A stretch of 37,546 nt of DNA, from NCBI GenBank assembly GCA_002308195.1, contig DBVU01000046.1, forward strand, positions 1 to 37,546. Direction: 5' to 3'. Source of the DNA: Bacteroidales bacterium UBA1256. Lineage in GTDB: Bacteria; Bacteroidota; Bacteroidia; Bacteroidales; Paludibacteraceae. Positions 9,301 through 17,204 of this stretch are shown one piece after another; the first letter of the stretch is position 1, and each line of letters opens with the position of its first letter. The notes beneath the pieces were generated by a model. That model was not told the DNA's origin. It saw nothing but the letters and a program-made list of their open reading frames with translations, and did no database searches. The position numbers were made by a program, and so were the translations under genes.

Positions 9301-11929
9301 TAGCCTCGTATATATCGCCGTTGATTTCATACAACCATACCGGGTCTGTCTTATCATCCGTTGCAGCGACTGCCAGTGTTACAGAGGTGGAAGTAACAGC
9401 GGTTGGAATCGCACTAACCATGGTTGGAGGAGTATCATCTAATTCGTAGCAATCACCCTCGCCATAAATCTCCATTTCCCAAATACTAAAATAATCTCTA
9501 CCTCCTGTATAATGATTGGACACAACTTTAACGTATTGAGTCGGAAGGGCATTTACCAGAATATGATCTTGCTTGCCGGTAGGAGGAGTTGGAGAACCGC
9601 CATGAGCAGGTTCTGCTGTTTGGTGGTAAACCGTATTGAAGTGGACGCCATCCATTGAGAATTGAATCTCATAATCATCTGAACATGCAGTCTCCCAATA
9701 GATGCGTACGTTCTTAACAAGTTGTGGCGCGCCTAAATCGATTTGCAGCCATGAATGTGCTTCGTGCAAACCATACGTGGCATAGCGAGTGCCGTAATTG
9801 CCATCATTAGCCGCACTCGGCTGTTCATTTAGATTGCCATCATCTAATCCTGTAGCAGTTTTACCTAACGACATGTTGCCAAGGTCGCCTGTAGTATTGA
9901 CAAAAACCGTTTTCGATTGATTAGCTACCACGGCATTGTCGGAGGACGACGTGCCATTTCGATCCAATGTGTGTATGGTGAAATTATAGGTGGTACATGG
10001 CGTGAGATTTTCTATCGTAATCTGACCAGCTGAAGCGGTATAGACTTCACCGCCTACTTCAAAGAGTAGAGTTGGATCTCCCAGATCATCCTCACCGCTT
10101 ACATTGAGCGTTACTGTTGTACTAGTTTGAGATGCCACCATGGCGCTAATCATGGTTGGAGGATCCATCTGTGAATAACACTCTCCCGTTCCATAAACTT
10201 CCAGTTCGTAAACGCGGATCCAATTATTCGTGTTAGTTTTGATACGGATATAACGAGCAGCCGTCGAAGAAAAATCATGGTCTTGGTATACGCCGGTACC
10301 ATCACTCCAAGCCGGCGCTGTGGTGCGGTGATCAACGGTAGTATATAAAGAATTATCCTGCGAAACTTGAATCTCATAATCTGCGGAATAGGCCGATCCC
10401 CAATATATACGCACTTTGTTCACATATTGCAATGCTCCTATATCAATAGTCAGATTTACCGGCAGGTCGTGTCCCCAAGAGGTATAAGCTGTACCTGTTG
10501 TATTGCCGTCTACTATTTTCTCCGGTTGCTCACCTTGATTGCCCGGAAGGTAACTTGCAGAAGCAGTACCGCCGTTGGCAAGATTGCCTGTTTTGGCGGT
10601 AGTGGTGAACGTAACTTCCCGATACCGGCAGTTAGGATCGGTATTATCCGAAGACAGATTACCATTGTTGTCGCGAGCTACAATACGGAATGTGTAATCC
10701 GTACAGGAAGTAAGGCCATCGATCGTAATTTGTCCGGCAGCAGCAGTTAATGTTTGCTGACTGATCAGCGAATTCGCTTCCGTTACAATAAAGCGCGATG
10801 GATCCGGTTGAGTGCCATCCGTAGCCGAAACATTCAGCACCACACTCGTACTACCGTTCGTGGCGAGAGAAGCCGCTGTCATACATGGCGGATCTGTTTC
10901 ACCAAGGCAATCTCCCACACGGATATAACAGGTCTGAGCATTGGTATTGTCTATCGGTTCGTTGGAAGTTAAGAAACGTGCTCCTAATTCGGCAATGCCG
11001 TAATGGAAACGGAAATATATCTCCGAGCCAAGTGTGAGAGCCGGATAAGAAGCCAAATTGAGCGTATACGTTCCGACTCCTCCGGCAGCCGTTCCCGCAA
11101 CATTGATGCGGCCTACCGCACTATTCCACCATTGCACCTCCAGGAAATCCAAGGTTTTGGACGGATCGATTGCCCAAGCCGTGAATTCAATTTTTCCATC
11201 TGCATATTCCACCTTATACTCAATCGGTGTGCCAGCCACTCCGTCGAAATGACGAAGACCGCTGCCTGTACATTCGGATGAAGGCCATTCCACATACAGC
11301 TTATTTTCCGCCCAGTCGTATTTGAAAACATATGTACCGGCGCGAGTAGTCTGGATCTGCGTGTTACCACCATCGCCCATGAACCACCAGCCGCTGTTAC
11401 CATGGTTAGCGACTGTCATGGTGCCTCCGTCGCTTCTATACCATGTGTTTACACCATCGAAGTAGGTGATTTTGAAGTCATAGGTTGTATTCGCGGCTAA
11501 TGCTTTTGACCACGTTACGATGGTAGTATTAGAACTGGGATCCCATTCGGAGAATTTATTATCTGTTCGATTTTCCCAAGCAGTCATGGTTCCCTGAATA
11601 TACAAATTCTCAGGAGAATACCATGTATTGTGTTGCAGATTGTATGCCTGGCCGGCAAGAATCGTTAAATCGCCTGTTTGATTACTCCCGTTGTCACTAA
11701 ATATCACATTGGCCTGGTCTGCATAGGTGTACGACCATACAGAATTTCCCTGAGACGTGGTGCCAATTTGTGTCATTGGCAAGCCGGGGAATGCTGTATT
11801 TATTGGATTCCAGCAATAAGCATATGGTGCTGCCCAACCCGGCGTATTGACAAAATACAACCGACCTGCGCTAGCAAAGCAGGTTGCCAACAAGATAAAG
11901 AGAGAAAAAGTGAGTAACCGTATTCGCAT
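6347..11929 (-). CDS. Giant secreted carbohydrate-binding protein with four Fn3-F5/8C repeats and T9SS-like end
   Basis: 1860 aa. A signal peptide (about residues 1-21, ending FASAG) is followed by a module resembling starch-binding module 26 (about 22-105; key features YFVNTPGW, YAYCWN, VIFSDNG) and two further beta-rich modules (to about 340). Four tandem units of about 230-270 aa follow. Each has a Fn3-like part (for example DDTPPTMVSA, then GLTPCTFYSWDVYAVDNSGN) and an F5/8C or CBM32-like part (NLAIGKPA, then VDG, RWGT, WIQVDLMG, ARYVKVKS, ISIWELEVYG). A fifth Fn3-like unit and two unclear beta domains precede the C-terminus. The end (VFSITGQRI, then LPLGCYVLSTTG, then KMIVR) resembles a T9SS sorting domain. 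No catalytic motif is visible, so it is probably a surface or released glycan-binding scaffold. It lies 6 bp after a GH16 gene and 6 bp before the 205-aa gene. Confidence 0.85.
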   Translation of the reverse strand: MRIRLLTFSLFILLATCFASAGRLYFVNTPGWAAPYAYCWNPINTAFPGLPMTQIGTTSQGNSVWSYTYADQANVIFSDNGSNQTGDLTILAGQAYNLQHNTWYSPENLYIQGTMTAWENRTDNKFSEWDPSSNTTIVTWSKALAANTTYDFKITYFDGVNTWYRSDGGTMTVANHGNSGWWFMGDGGNTQIQTTRAGTYVFKYDWAENKLYVEWPSSECTGSGLRHFDGVAGTPIEYKVEYADGKIEFTAWAIDPSKTLDFLEVQWWNSAVGRINVAGTAAGGVGTYTLNLASYPALTLGSEIYFRFHYGIAELGARFLTSNEPIDNTNAQTCYIRVGDCLGETDPPCMTAASLATNGSTSVVLNVSATDGTQPDPSRFIVTEANSLISQQTLTAAAGQITIDGLTSCTDYTFRIVARDNNGNLSSDNTDPNCRYREVTFTTTAKTGNLANGGTASASYLPGNQGEQPEKIVDGNTTGTAYTSWGHDLPVNLTIDIGALQYVNKVRIYWGSAYSADYEIQVSQDNSLYTTVDHRTTAPAWSDGTGVYQDHDFSSTAARYIRIKTNTNNWIRVYELEVYGTGECYSQMDPPTMISAMVASQTSTTVTLNVSGEDDLGDPTLLFEVGGEVYTASAGQITIENLTPCTTYNFTIHTLDRNGTSSSDNAVVANQSKTVFVNTTGDLGNMSLGKTATGLDDGNLNEQPSAANDGNYGTRYATYGLHEAHSWLQIDLGAPQLVKNVRIYWETACSDDYEIQFSMDGVHFNTVYHQTAEPAHGGSPTPPTGKQDHILVNALPTQYVKVVSNHYTGGRDYFSIWEMEIYGEGDCYELDDTPPTMVSAIPTAVTSTSVTLAVAATDDKTDPVWLYEINGDIYEATAGTITISGLTPCTFYSWDVYAVDNSGNRSTNYITTVSTQTGSVNPTTNLAIGKPATSGYEANEYHTAGRAVDGEGVVNANAQTRWGTQGRPSIDNDWIQVDLMGSYYIDSIKIQWETARPLKYQIMLSLDGTNWRTWQYNTAPTFGDANNHVYEKYLMSGVAARYVKVKSLINYSDYGISIWELEVYGSNECYTANNNAPEMLTVTLFSKTSTEVVVDVTAQDDITDPIVTYVVDGLVNTAVDGKLTFSNLSACEEYTWRIYAMDEHENISSNYKEVTVQLDAPTPGSNLALLHPVYSGYDEGGFPKGAAVDGDRTTRWATTGRPTSNDEWLVIDLEGTYKINRIEVEWEYGTSINYEFKNAYDASFGPNVIGGNTFDQLATGHFATFDHRNEQPEGSKPENFNTNEKSFPNADHVVDTYDYTSEQIYGRYIKLESGLRAEYATSLWEIRVYGECAEEKHIPVMQWAETVSLSSDAAEIYVSALDYETSEANMRYKVYVTGGESGYKQLTSEYTFTPAQFAGGKIGHLDIGGLIPGVPYEARIYAIDEDDNLSENYKTLLFTTVGSDGCVFSGTEAYRAGAGIGNASTQIFQKGYRVTVTGDENSFTIVAYTDDDFYELDPLIVQLLLNPADPANSGIVERAMTAVPGQDRTYTYTFNRGDNALPAIRDWTGEVTFFIKYPFRASGICLTYPITYDIDNGCAAAFIIFHHDDKPTADAPITYAGGTIDREIRYYRNFNAGIWEDLTMPFAVDSILVYDPEDHRHYKLTAQYNNGSTVRGKFLLRKQVDNVSGEDFVPSWYDGDTPLPQLNQPYAIRFTSTYYAEKYVLFCGHKNQTIAADFTKGTNPGAVDQYMVYGNTTMMPQSVGTAYLLPADHSDETYRRTTDASVRPFETYVLASAATMSLMPIIAPWRGNPQITTDIINAEEAMQVYPSIEVFSITGQRIGLWQNATILDVQEECQARLPLGCYVLSTTGATVKMIVR

Positions 11930-11935
11930 AGGGTT

Positions 11936-13438
11936 TTATTGTATACGTTGACCGGTAATTGTGAATACTTGTCCGTTGCGCATGATTAGGACTTGACCAT
12001 TGTGCAAAATCTTGGTGGGTTCGTCCGTAGTCATCGTTGGCATTTCTATTCCTGTTATTGATTCCGGCTCGATTGGGTCGGAAGATGAAGTAGTAGAGAA
12101 GGATTGATTAGCATCACCTCGCTGATAGATACGAATCCAGTCGATGTACATCGAGCGCGGACCACTAGCCAAAGCGGTTATGCCATCGATATTGTAGATG
12201 CCAGGGAAATTTCCTCCCACAGCGAGGTTAGCAATGATGAAATTAGGTTTGCCGAAAACCAACTGACGATTGTAATCTGCGTCATCGTTTGGTTCCAAGT
12301 TCTGTTGGAAATAAGGACTTGGATTCTTGTCTATATCCATATACATGGCTACAGAGTTCGGTGTCCAAATCATCGTCACAATATGAAATGTATCCTCAAC
12401 CGAATAACTCCATGTCACAGAGTTTGCCTCGCTCCAAACTTGATTCCCTGCTCTGCCAACATGCATAGCCCCATTGAAATAACGATCTTGGGTTCCAGCA
12501 GAGAAAGCATTTTGGTGCCCCAATTCTATAATATCCGTTTCTCCGCATTTAGGCCATCCTACCTGATCAAAGTTATTCCCCATTTGCCAAAAAGCGGGCC
12601 AAAGGCCATTAGCGGTGTTCGGAAATTTGATACGCGCATCTATGCGACCGAAGGTATAGTAGAGTTTTCCTTTGCTATTAACGCGACCAGACGTACACTG
12701 TTTGCCATTATATGACTCTTTGGTAGCTGTCAGAATAAGACATTTCTTGCCGGTGGTAGGTTCTACTCCGAGCGATACACCTTTTTGGCAATAATACTGC
12801 AATTCGTTATTTCCGCCTCCGTCGCCGTTGACCTCAATATTCCATACTTTGGTATCTAAGGCATCATCTGTGAAATCTTCGTTCCAGACGAGTTGGTATT
12901 CTCCTAGTTCGCCAGAGCCTTCGCCGGAAGATGTACGCGGTGTGGGATCATTTGAGAGGATGATGTTATCAATCAGCATCCATGCCAAGCCAGTGAGTGT
13001 TCCACGATCGACCATGAACATCAAGAACTCTGTTCCTGTGGTTTCGTAAGCACTGATATCCCATACCACGTCCTGCCATTGGTTGGCTACGATCGTATTC
13101 ATCGGCACGAGGTCTTGCGCATTGGTGTCCGAAACTTTTAGATTAGGTGTGCCGCTATTGTTGCGATACATGTAAGCGTGAAGATATTTATAGCCAGTCT
13201 TCACGTAGTTGTTCAGAATCACACCTGCCCAGTTGTCTCCGCCTGCCTCACGACTGGCATACAAAACATAATTGGACAGATTGATACCCGATTTGTATAC
13301 ATTAGCACGCACATCAATAGCACCGCTAACGGCTTCCCAACCATTGTTGGCACCAGATTCAAAATTATCAACTGTAATCTGCGCGTTAAGCGCGAGTGAA
13401 GTCAAAAGAACTGTAATTACGGAATAAATCTTTTTCAT
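11936..13438 (-). CDS. Secreted CBM-GH16 beta-glucanase with short C-terminal tag
   Basis: 500 aa. The signal peptide ends near LALNAQ (residue 20) with no lipobox Cys, so the mature protein is not a lipoprotein. Residues 21-162 form a CBM4/9-like jelly roll (VDNFESG, then WQDVVWDISAY, then MLIDNIIL). A short Ser/Gly linker leads to the GH16 domain (about 178-442). The active-site motif is GETDIIE at residues 299-305, with Glu300 and Glu305 as the catalytic pair; the usual Ile after the first Glu is Thr here. A linker and a 25-residue tail (476-500) with NGQVLIMRNGQVFTITGQR end the protein; this tail is shared in kind with two other proteins in the operon. Likely role: extracellular endo-attack on beta-1,3-glucan. 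Closest relative in the window is the 327-aa GH16, by the shared GTQDRYFNGA segment. Confidence 0.92.
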   Translation of the reverse strand: MKKIYSVITVLLTSLALNAQITVDNFESGANNGWEAVSGAIDVRANVYKSGINLSNYVLYASREAGGDNWAGVILNNYVKTGYKYLHAYMYRNNSGTPNLKVSDTNAQDLVPMNTIVANQWQDVVWDISAYETTGTEFLMFMVDRGTLTGLAWMLIDNIILSNDPTPRTSSGEGSGELGEYQLVWNEDFTDDALDTKVWNIEVNGDGGGNNELQYYCQKGVSLGVEPTTGKKCLILTATKESYNGKQCTSGRVNSKGKLYYTFGRIDARIKFPNTANGLWPAFWQMGNNFDQVGWPKCGETDIIELGHQNAFSAGTQDRYFNGAMHVGRAGNQVWSEANSVTWSYSVEDTFHIVTMIWTPNSVAMYMDIDKNPSPYFQQNLEPNDDADYNRQLVFGKPNFIIANLAVGGNFPGIYNIDGITALASGPRSMYIDWIRIYQRGDANQSFSTTSSSDPIEPESITGIEMPTMTTDEPTKILHNGQVLIMRNGQVFTITGQRIQ

Positions 13439-13447
13439 ACTAATACC

Positions 13448-14722
13448 TTATTTTTTGAATTGGAACCATGCTAAATGAATCGTACCGGAAATCATTTCTA
13501 GACTCAAAGTGTGCTTTCCTTCTCTCATATCTATCGGGAGTTCAATAGTTGTCCATGACTGCATGTTAGGTCCTGCAGCAGGTAATTGGAAATATCCCAC
13601 GTTGCTGCCATCCACATATACAAACATTTCGGCTTGTGCCAGGGAGGCATAACGAAGCAATAATTTGCTGTTGTTTTGCACTGTATGTATCTGATAAGTA
13701 ACTTCTTTACCTGCGTCAAGAGTACTCAGCATAAGTCCTTCTCCATCTTCAGAAGTGGAAGGACGAATTTGGATTGCATCAGCATTAATGGCACAATAGT
13801 TGGACGCGTAAACTCGCTGCACGTCAGCGCGAAGCCAAGTATATTTATCGAAGGACGAGAATCCACAATACACTTTTCCTGCGGGAGTCAATTCGGCTGG
13901 GGCGCCAGAAGTTAGTAATTGCATATATGGATATCCTGCCTTGGCTCTAGGAATAAACCACGCATATCGTGCAACAAGAGGAGATTGCTCCATATAATTC
14001 AAAACCTCGCACATATATCGGATTTGATCTTCCTCAGAATGAATAGCATATTCCTCCCATGCACAAAACTCAGTTACCCAAATAGGTTTGTTGTATTTAG
14101 CAAACATTTGCACATAGTTCTTCAGTGCAGAAGGATTGGCCATATAGCAATGGATAGAAATGGCGTCTATATCGTCAAGCGACACATTGGGCAATGCAAA
14201 GAATTCGTCTAACCACTTAATTGGATCGTTATATCCCTCTAGCGTACCATAATTCATGGCTGGCGAAACGAGTTTGAGTTTCAGCTCCTTAGCTAGTTTG
14301 ACTACAGGTTTCCATATAGCTGCTGCTTGCGCAGGCGTCATATTTGCCTGGTCTGTTAAGTTTGGCTCGTTGAAAGCCAACAAATATTTTGTGTTAGGAT
14401 GCGCAGCTACATATGAACGAATAGCACTAGCGCTATAGTTGCCATTCCAACACATGGGACAAAAATCTATTTTCTCGCCATCCATCCAAGCAGCAGCTGT
14501 CTCGTTCTGCGTATTTCCCCAATTGTAATTCCACGATATAGCATCGCATAGAATTGGCAAGTCTTCCAATACAGAGAAATTAAATGCCACCCCGCGCTTG
14601 GCGGATTTATCCATCGCATTGGCTACCTTTTCTGTTGGGTTTTCCGGTGTTTCGTGACAGGCAGCAAAAAACAACGCTGAAACAAAAAATAGTATGTTGA
14701 TGGTACGTTTCATAGTTTTCAT
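13448..14722 (-). CDS. GH128-like endo-beta-1,3-glucanase lipoprotein with CBM6-like tail
   Basis: 424 aa. The lipobox FFAAC places lipidation at Cys22. Residues about 40-290 match the Glyco_hydro_cc (asl1-like, GH128) TIM barrel: KRGVAFNF at the first strand, LLAFNEPNL with acid/base Glu119, AISIHCYM, and PIWVTEFCAW with nucleophile Glu218. GH128 enzymes cut beta-1,3-glucan. Residues about 310-424 form a second beta-sandwich with a CBM6-like ending (LRYAS, then WTTIELPIDMREGKHTLSLE, then LAWFQF); CBM6 modules often bind beta-1,3-glucan. An in-frame second ATG three codons in is an equally possible start. The gene is separated from the upstream GH16 gene by a 98-bp spacer filled with 11-bp repeats, and lies 9 bp before the CBM-GH16 gene. 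Confidence 0.87.
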   Translation of the reverse strand: MKTMKRTINILFFVSALFFAACHETPENPTEKVANAMDKSAKRGVAFNFSVLEDLPILCDAISWNYNWGNTQNETAAAWMDGEKIDFCPMCWNGNYSASAIRSYVAAHPNTKYLLAFNEPNLTDQANMTPAQAAAIWKPVVKLAKELKLKLVSPAMNYGTLEGYNDPIKWLDEFFALPNVSLDDIDAISIHCYMANPSALKNYVQMFAKYNKPIWVTEFCAWEEYAIHSEEDQIRYMCEVLNYMEQSPLVARYAWFIPRAKAGYPYMQLLTSGAPAELTPAGKVYCGFSSFDKYTWLRADVQRVYASNYCAINADAIQIRPSTSEDGEGLMLSTLDAGKEVTYQIHTVQNNSKLLLRYASLAQAEMFVYVDGSNVGYFQLPAAGPNMQSWTTIELPIDMREGKHTLSLEMISGTIHLAWFQFKK

Positions 14723-14724
14723 TT

Positions 14725-14819
14725 AGCGAAAACGACTCGTAGTGCGCTCGTGATTGTCTCGATAAAGTCTCGTGTTTGTCTCGATTCGATAGTCTGTCGT
14801 TAGTCTGTCGTTAGTCTGA
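14725..14819 (-). repeat. 11-bp periodic array between the Big2-GH16 and GH128 genes
   Basis: The 98-bp spacer is almost wholly an 11-bp repeat. On the plus strand, CG dinucleotides start at 14727, 14738, 14749, 14760, 14771 and 14782 (all 11 apart), then after a 5-bp phase shift at 14787, 14798 and 14809 (again 11 apart). Read on the minus strand the first block near the GH16 stop has the unit CTAACGACAGA and the second block degenerate units around NNCGAGACNNN. It begins 1-2 bases after the GH16 stop codon and runs almost to the GH128 start, so it should be transcribed but not translated. No hairpin is evident. Confidence 0.85.
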
Positions 14820-14820
14820 T

Positions 14821-16104
14821 TTAGAGTTCCTGGCGTTGATATACGCGCACCCAATCCACTTTCATAAGAATAGGATTAGCGAAAATTGCATCATCTACCG
14901 TGCCTCCCATATTTCCTCCAAGTGCTAAGTTCAAAATGATGAAATGCTCTTTGTTGAAAGGCCAATAGTTGTTCTCATCTACATGGTCTGCCTCCTCTTG
15001 CGCAGTCGCATATGCCACACCATCAATGGTAAAGACGATGCGATCCATTCCGTTATAGTCATCTTCCTTCCACTCAATTCCATAGACATGATATTCTTCT
15101 TCCAAATTATCTAGGTAGGATCTACTACTCCAGTTGTTTCCGGACATTCCGTTCTTTTTGGGAGTATGCACAGCAAAAGAGGCCATCCTTGGTTGATTTC
15201 CAACGTGCTCGATAATATCAATCTCTCCACATCTAGGCCATCCCACTTGATTGTAATCATTGCCCATCATCCAAAATGCCGGCCATGTTCCGCCGCCCTT
15301 TGGGAATTGGATGCGCGCTTCTATTTTACCATATTTGAACGCTACTTTACCTTTGGTATTGATACGTCCAGATGTATATTGACGATTATTGTATTCCTCC
15401 TTTCGAGCCTCAATAATCAGATTTCCATCGGATACTCTAAGATTCTCATTTCTATCGGTATAGTATTGTACCTCCTTGTTTCCTCCTCCACTACCATTTA
15501 CCTCGATATTCCAACATGCAGAGTTTAAGGCAGTTCCTTCGAATTCTTCGCTCCATACCAATTTATATTCGCCCCAAGTATGTTCCACTGCAACTCGCGA
15601 CCTAACACTTTCCATTCCGTTGCTTAGCGTAATCCATGTATTTCCCGCAGTCTTTGCAGTAACCTTTCCATGAGCATCAACGGTTGCCACATCCGGATTA
15701 GAAGATATCCATTCCAGCGGAAGGTCGTACGTAGAAGCGTATGAATACTGGTAGGTATCTCCCTTTCTCAACGGTACGATTGGTGGCGTCAACGAAAGTG
15801 TGATACCAGACTCACTAACCACATATACTTGGCACTCTCCTACTCCATTATCTACCTTTGCGCTAATTGTGGTATATCCGACCCCTACGGCAGATACAAC
15901 GCCATCAGAAACCGTTGCAACATTGGTGTTTGATGAAGTCCAGATGACATTTGAAGTTACATGAGAAGTAACATCAATTATGTCCATCTCTCCAACTTTC
16001 AGTTGCAGAGAATAGGTTGACAATTCTACCTGTTTTATTTTCGGTTTGCAAGAGGCGCACAAAGTGAGCACCACTAATAATACATAAAAACCTATACGTT
16101 TCAT
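14821..16104 (-). CDS. Big2-Big2-GH16 laminarinase lipoprotein
   Basis: 427 aa. The lipobox LCASC gives lipidation at Cys19. Two bacterial Ig-like (Big2) domains follow: residues about 24-97 (VELSTYSLQLKVGE, then VIWTSSNTNVATVSDGVV) and about 100-174 (EWISSNPDVATVDAHGKVTA). They probably hold the enzyme away from the membrane. The GH16 domain covers about 178-425. Its catalytic motif GEIDIIE is at residues 293-299 (Glu294 nucleophile, Glu299 acid/base) followed by HVG, the classical beta-1,3-glucanase (laminarinase, GH16_3-like) form. It lacks the GTQDRYFNGA segment of the other two GH16 enzymes and instead has SFAVHTP, so it is probably a different subgroup with a distinct cleavage preference. 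It lies 66 bp after the Big2 binding-protein gene. Confidence 0.93.
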   Translation of the reverse strand: MKRIGFYVLLVVLTLCASCKPKIKQVELSTYSLQLKVGEMDIIDVTSHVTSNVIWTSSNTNVATVSDGVVSAVGVGYTTISAKVDNGVGECQVYVVSESGITLSLTPPIVPLRKGDTYQYSYASTYDLPLEWISSNPDVATVDAHGKVTAKTAGNTWITLSNGMESVRSRVAVEHTWGEYKLVWSEEFEGTALNSACWNIEVNGSGGGNKEVQYYTDRNENLRVSDGNLIIEARKEEYNNRQYTSGRINTKGKVAFKYGKIEARIQFPKGGGTWPAFWMMGNDYNQVGWPRCGEIDIIEHVGNQPRMASFAVHTPKKNGMSGNNWSSRSYLDNLEEEYHVYGIEWKEDDYNGMDRIVFTIDGVAYATAQEEADHVDENNYWPFNKEHFIILNLALGGNMGGTVDDAIFANPILMKVDWVRVYQRQEL

Positions 16105-16127
16105 CGTTATAATATTGTTTTAGGGCA

Positions 16128-16153
16128 AGGTAGGAGCGATCAAACTCCTACCT
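16128..16153 (-). other. Intercistronic hairpin between glycan-binding protein and GH16 genes
   Basis: A perfect 9-bp stem (AGGTAGGAG with its complement) closes on an 8-base loop; a G-U pair can shorten the loop to UUGAUC on the RNA. It lies 17 bases after the stop codon of the 321-aa gene. No T-run follows, so it is more likely an mRNA processing or stability element, or a partial terminator, than a full terminator. Confidence 0.7.
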
Positions 16154-16170
16154 GCAAAAATGATAATTGA

Positions 16171-17136
16171 TTATTCAGCAGCTTTCTTGTATACCAGAAC
16201 TGCATCAACCTCAACACCTTGACCTGCACCAGCTACTGTGATACCCAGTGTGTAGAAAGCAGGATCCATTGTGATAGCGCACGGAGTGCTCCAATCCAAA
16301 CCAGCAGCGAACAAGTCAGACATCTTGTACTCAAGCAGAGTCCACTCACCATTGGTATTGCCAGCAACATGCTTCTCAATCTTAGAAGAATTGTTGACAC
16401 CATATACGGTAAATGTGATGTCTGCAGACGAGCTGTTGTTAGCCGGAGTCTTATAAACAATAGCCAAAACATGGTCATTGGTTACACCACTCAAATCAAC
16501 GGTACGGTGTACTTGACGCAAACCACCGCACATGTTGCCCCATGAACAGTTAGCAGCATTCATAGCAATCCAACCCTCAGCCTCGCCGAAGCAGTTCAGA
16601 CCAGTTGTAGTAGGCCAGTTAGCGTCTGTCAAATCAGTATTCCAGATTTCAAGCACGCAAGTTACTGTCTCAGGGATAATTTCACCTTCGTAAGAACCAT
16701 TGATACGGAAATCGTCTTTGATTTTTGCAGATGGAATTTTTGCGAATGATGTAGCGTCCAATGCAAATACAAAATAGTCTGTTCCTTGTAACAAGGCTTG
16801 GAAATTCTGTTGAGGACCTGCATTACCTACATTGACAATACAACGAGCTGTCTTAGTGCCAGCCTTAGCAGTAATAACTGCAGAACCTTCACCGAGTGCT
16901 TCTACAACACCTTCGTTTACCGAAGCAATAGCTGGTTTGTCGCTAGACCACTCTACCTTAGCAGCGCCTTCCGGAGCAACTGTAGCCACCAAAGTAGCGG
17001 TTTCTCCAACTGCCAATTGCAGTGTTTTTTGATTGAGAGAGATGCTTTCAACCTCTACTTCTTTGTCTTTACAAGCGTTGAAACCAACAAGTGTCAGCGC
17101 TGCAAGCGCAATAGCAAAAAATTTGTTTGCTTTCAT
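16171..17136 (-). CDS. Big2 surface glycan-binding lipoprotein (SGBP, SusE-position)
   Basis: 321 aa. The lipobox FNAC gives lipidation at Cys22. Residues about 28-103 are a Big2 domain (SISLNQKTLQLAVGE, then VEWSSDKPAIASVNEGVVEALGEG). The remaining 210 residues form a beta-rich domain without catalytic motifs but with many exposed aromatics (YFVFALD, FYTLGITVAGAG). The position directly after susD, the lipid anchor, the Ig spacer and the terminal beta domain are the standard layout of a SusE/SGBP-B protein, which captures polysaccharide at the cell surface for the SusCD importer. The specific ligand (beta-1,3-glucan) is inferred from the enzymes downstream. Its leader contains a 14-base element also seen before the first gene of the operon. 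Confidence 0.82.
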   Translation of the reverse strand: MKANKFFAIALAALTLVGFNACKDKEVEVESISLNQKTLQLAVGETATLVATVAPEGAAKVEWSSDKPAIASVNEGVVEALGEGSAVITAKAGTKTARCIVNVGNAGPQQNFQALLQGTDYFVFALDATSFAKIPSAKIKDDFRINGSYEGEIIPETVTCVLEIWNTDLTDANWPTTTGLNCFGEAEGWIAMNAANCSWGNMCGGLRQVHRTVDLSGVTNDHVLAIVYKTPANNSSSADITFTVYGVNNSSKIEKHVAGNTNGEWTLLEYKMSDLFAAGLDWSTPCAITMDPAFYTLGITVAGAGQGVEVDAVLVYKKAAE

Positions 17137-17146
17137 AATAGTTTGT

Positions 17147-17160
17147 TTTGTTTGGTTAAT
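17147..17160 (-). promoter_or_regulatory. 14-base leader element, second copy
   Basis: The sequence ATTAACCAAACAAA (minus strand) ends exactly 10 bases before the ATG of the 321-aa gene. An identical 14-mer sits 10 bases before the ATG of the 410-aa gene. The A-rich, unstructured character fits translation starts in Bacteroidetes, which mostly lack Shine-Dalgarno pairing. Function is inferred. Confidence 0.5.
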
Positions 17161-17182
17161 AAAAAAGATTTGTTATTTAATC

Positions 17183-17200
17183 ACAAACGATTAAGTTTGT
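17183..17200 (-). other. Small intercistronic hairpin after susD-like gene
   Basis: A 6-bp perfect stem (ACAAAC/GTTTGT) with loop UUAAUC on the RNA starts 4 bases after the SusD stop codon. A run of six T follows 16 bases later, too far for a standard terminator. It may tune expression of the downstream genes relative to SusCD. Confidence 0.5.
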
Positions 17201-17204
17201 ATGT

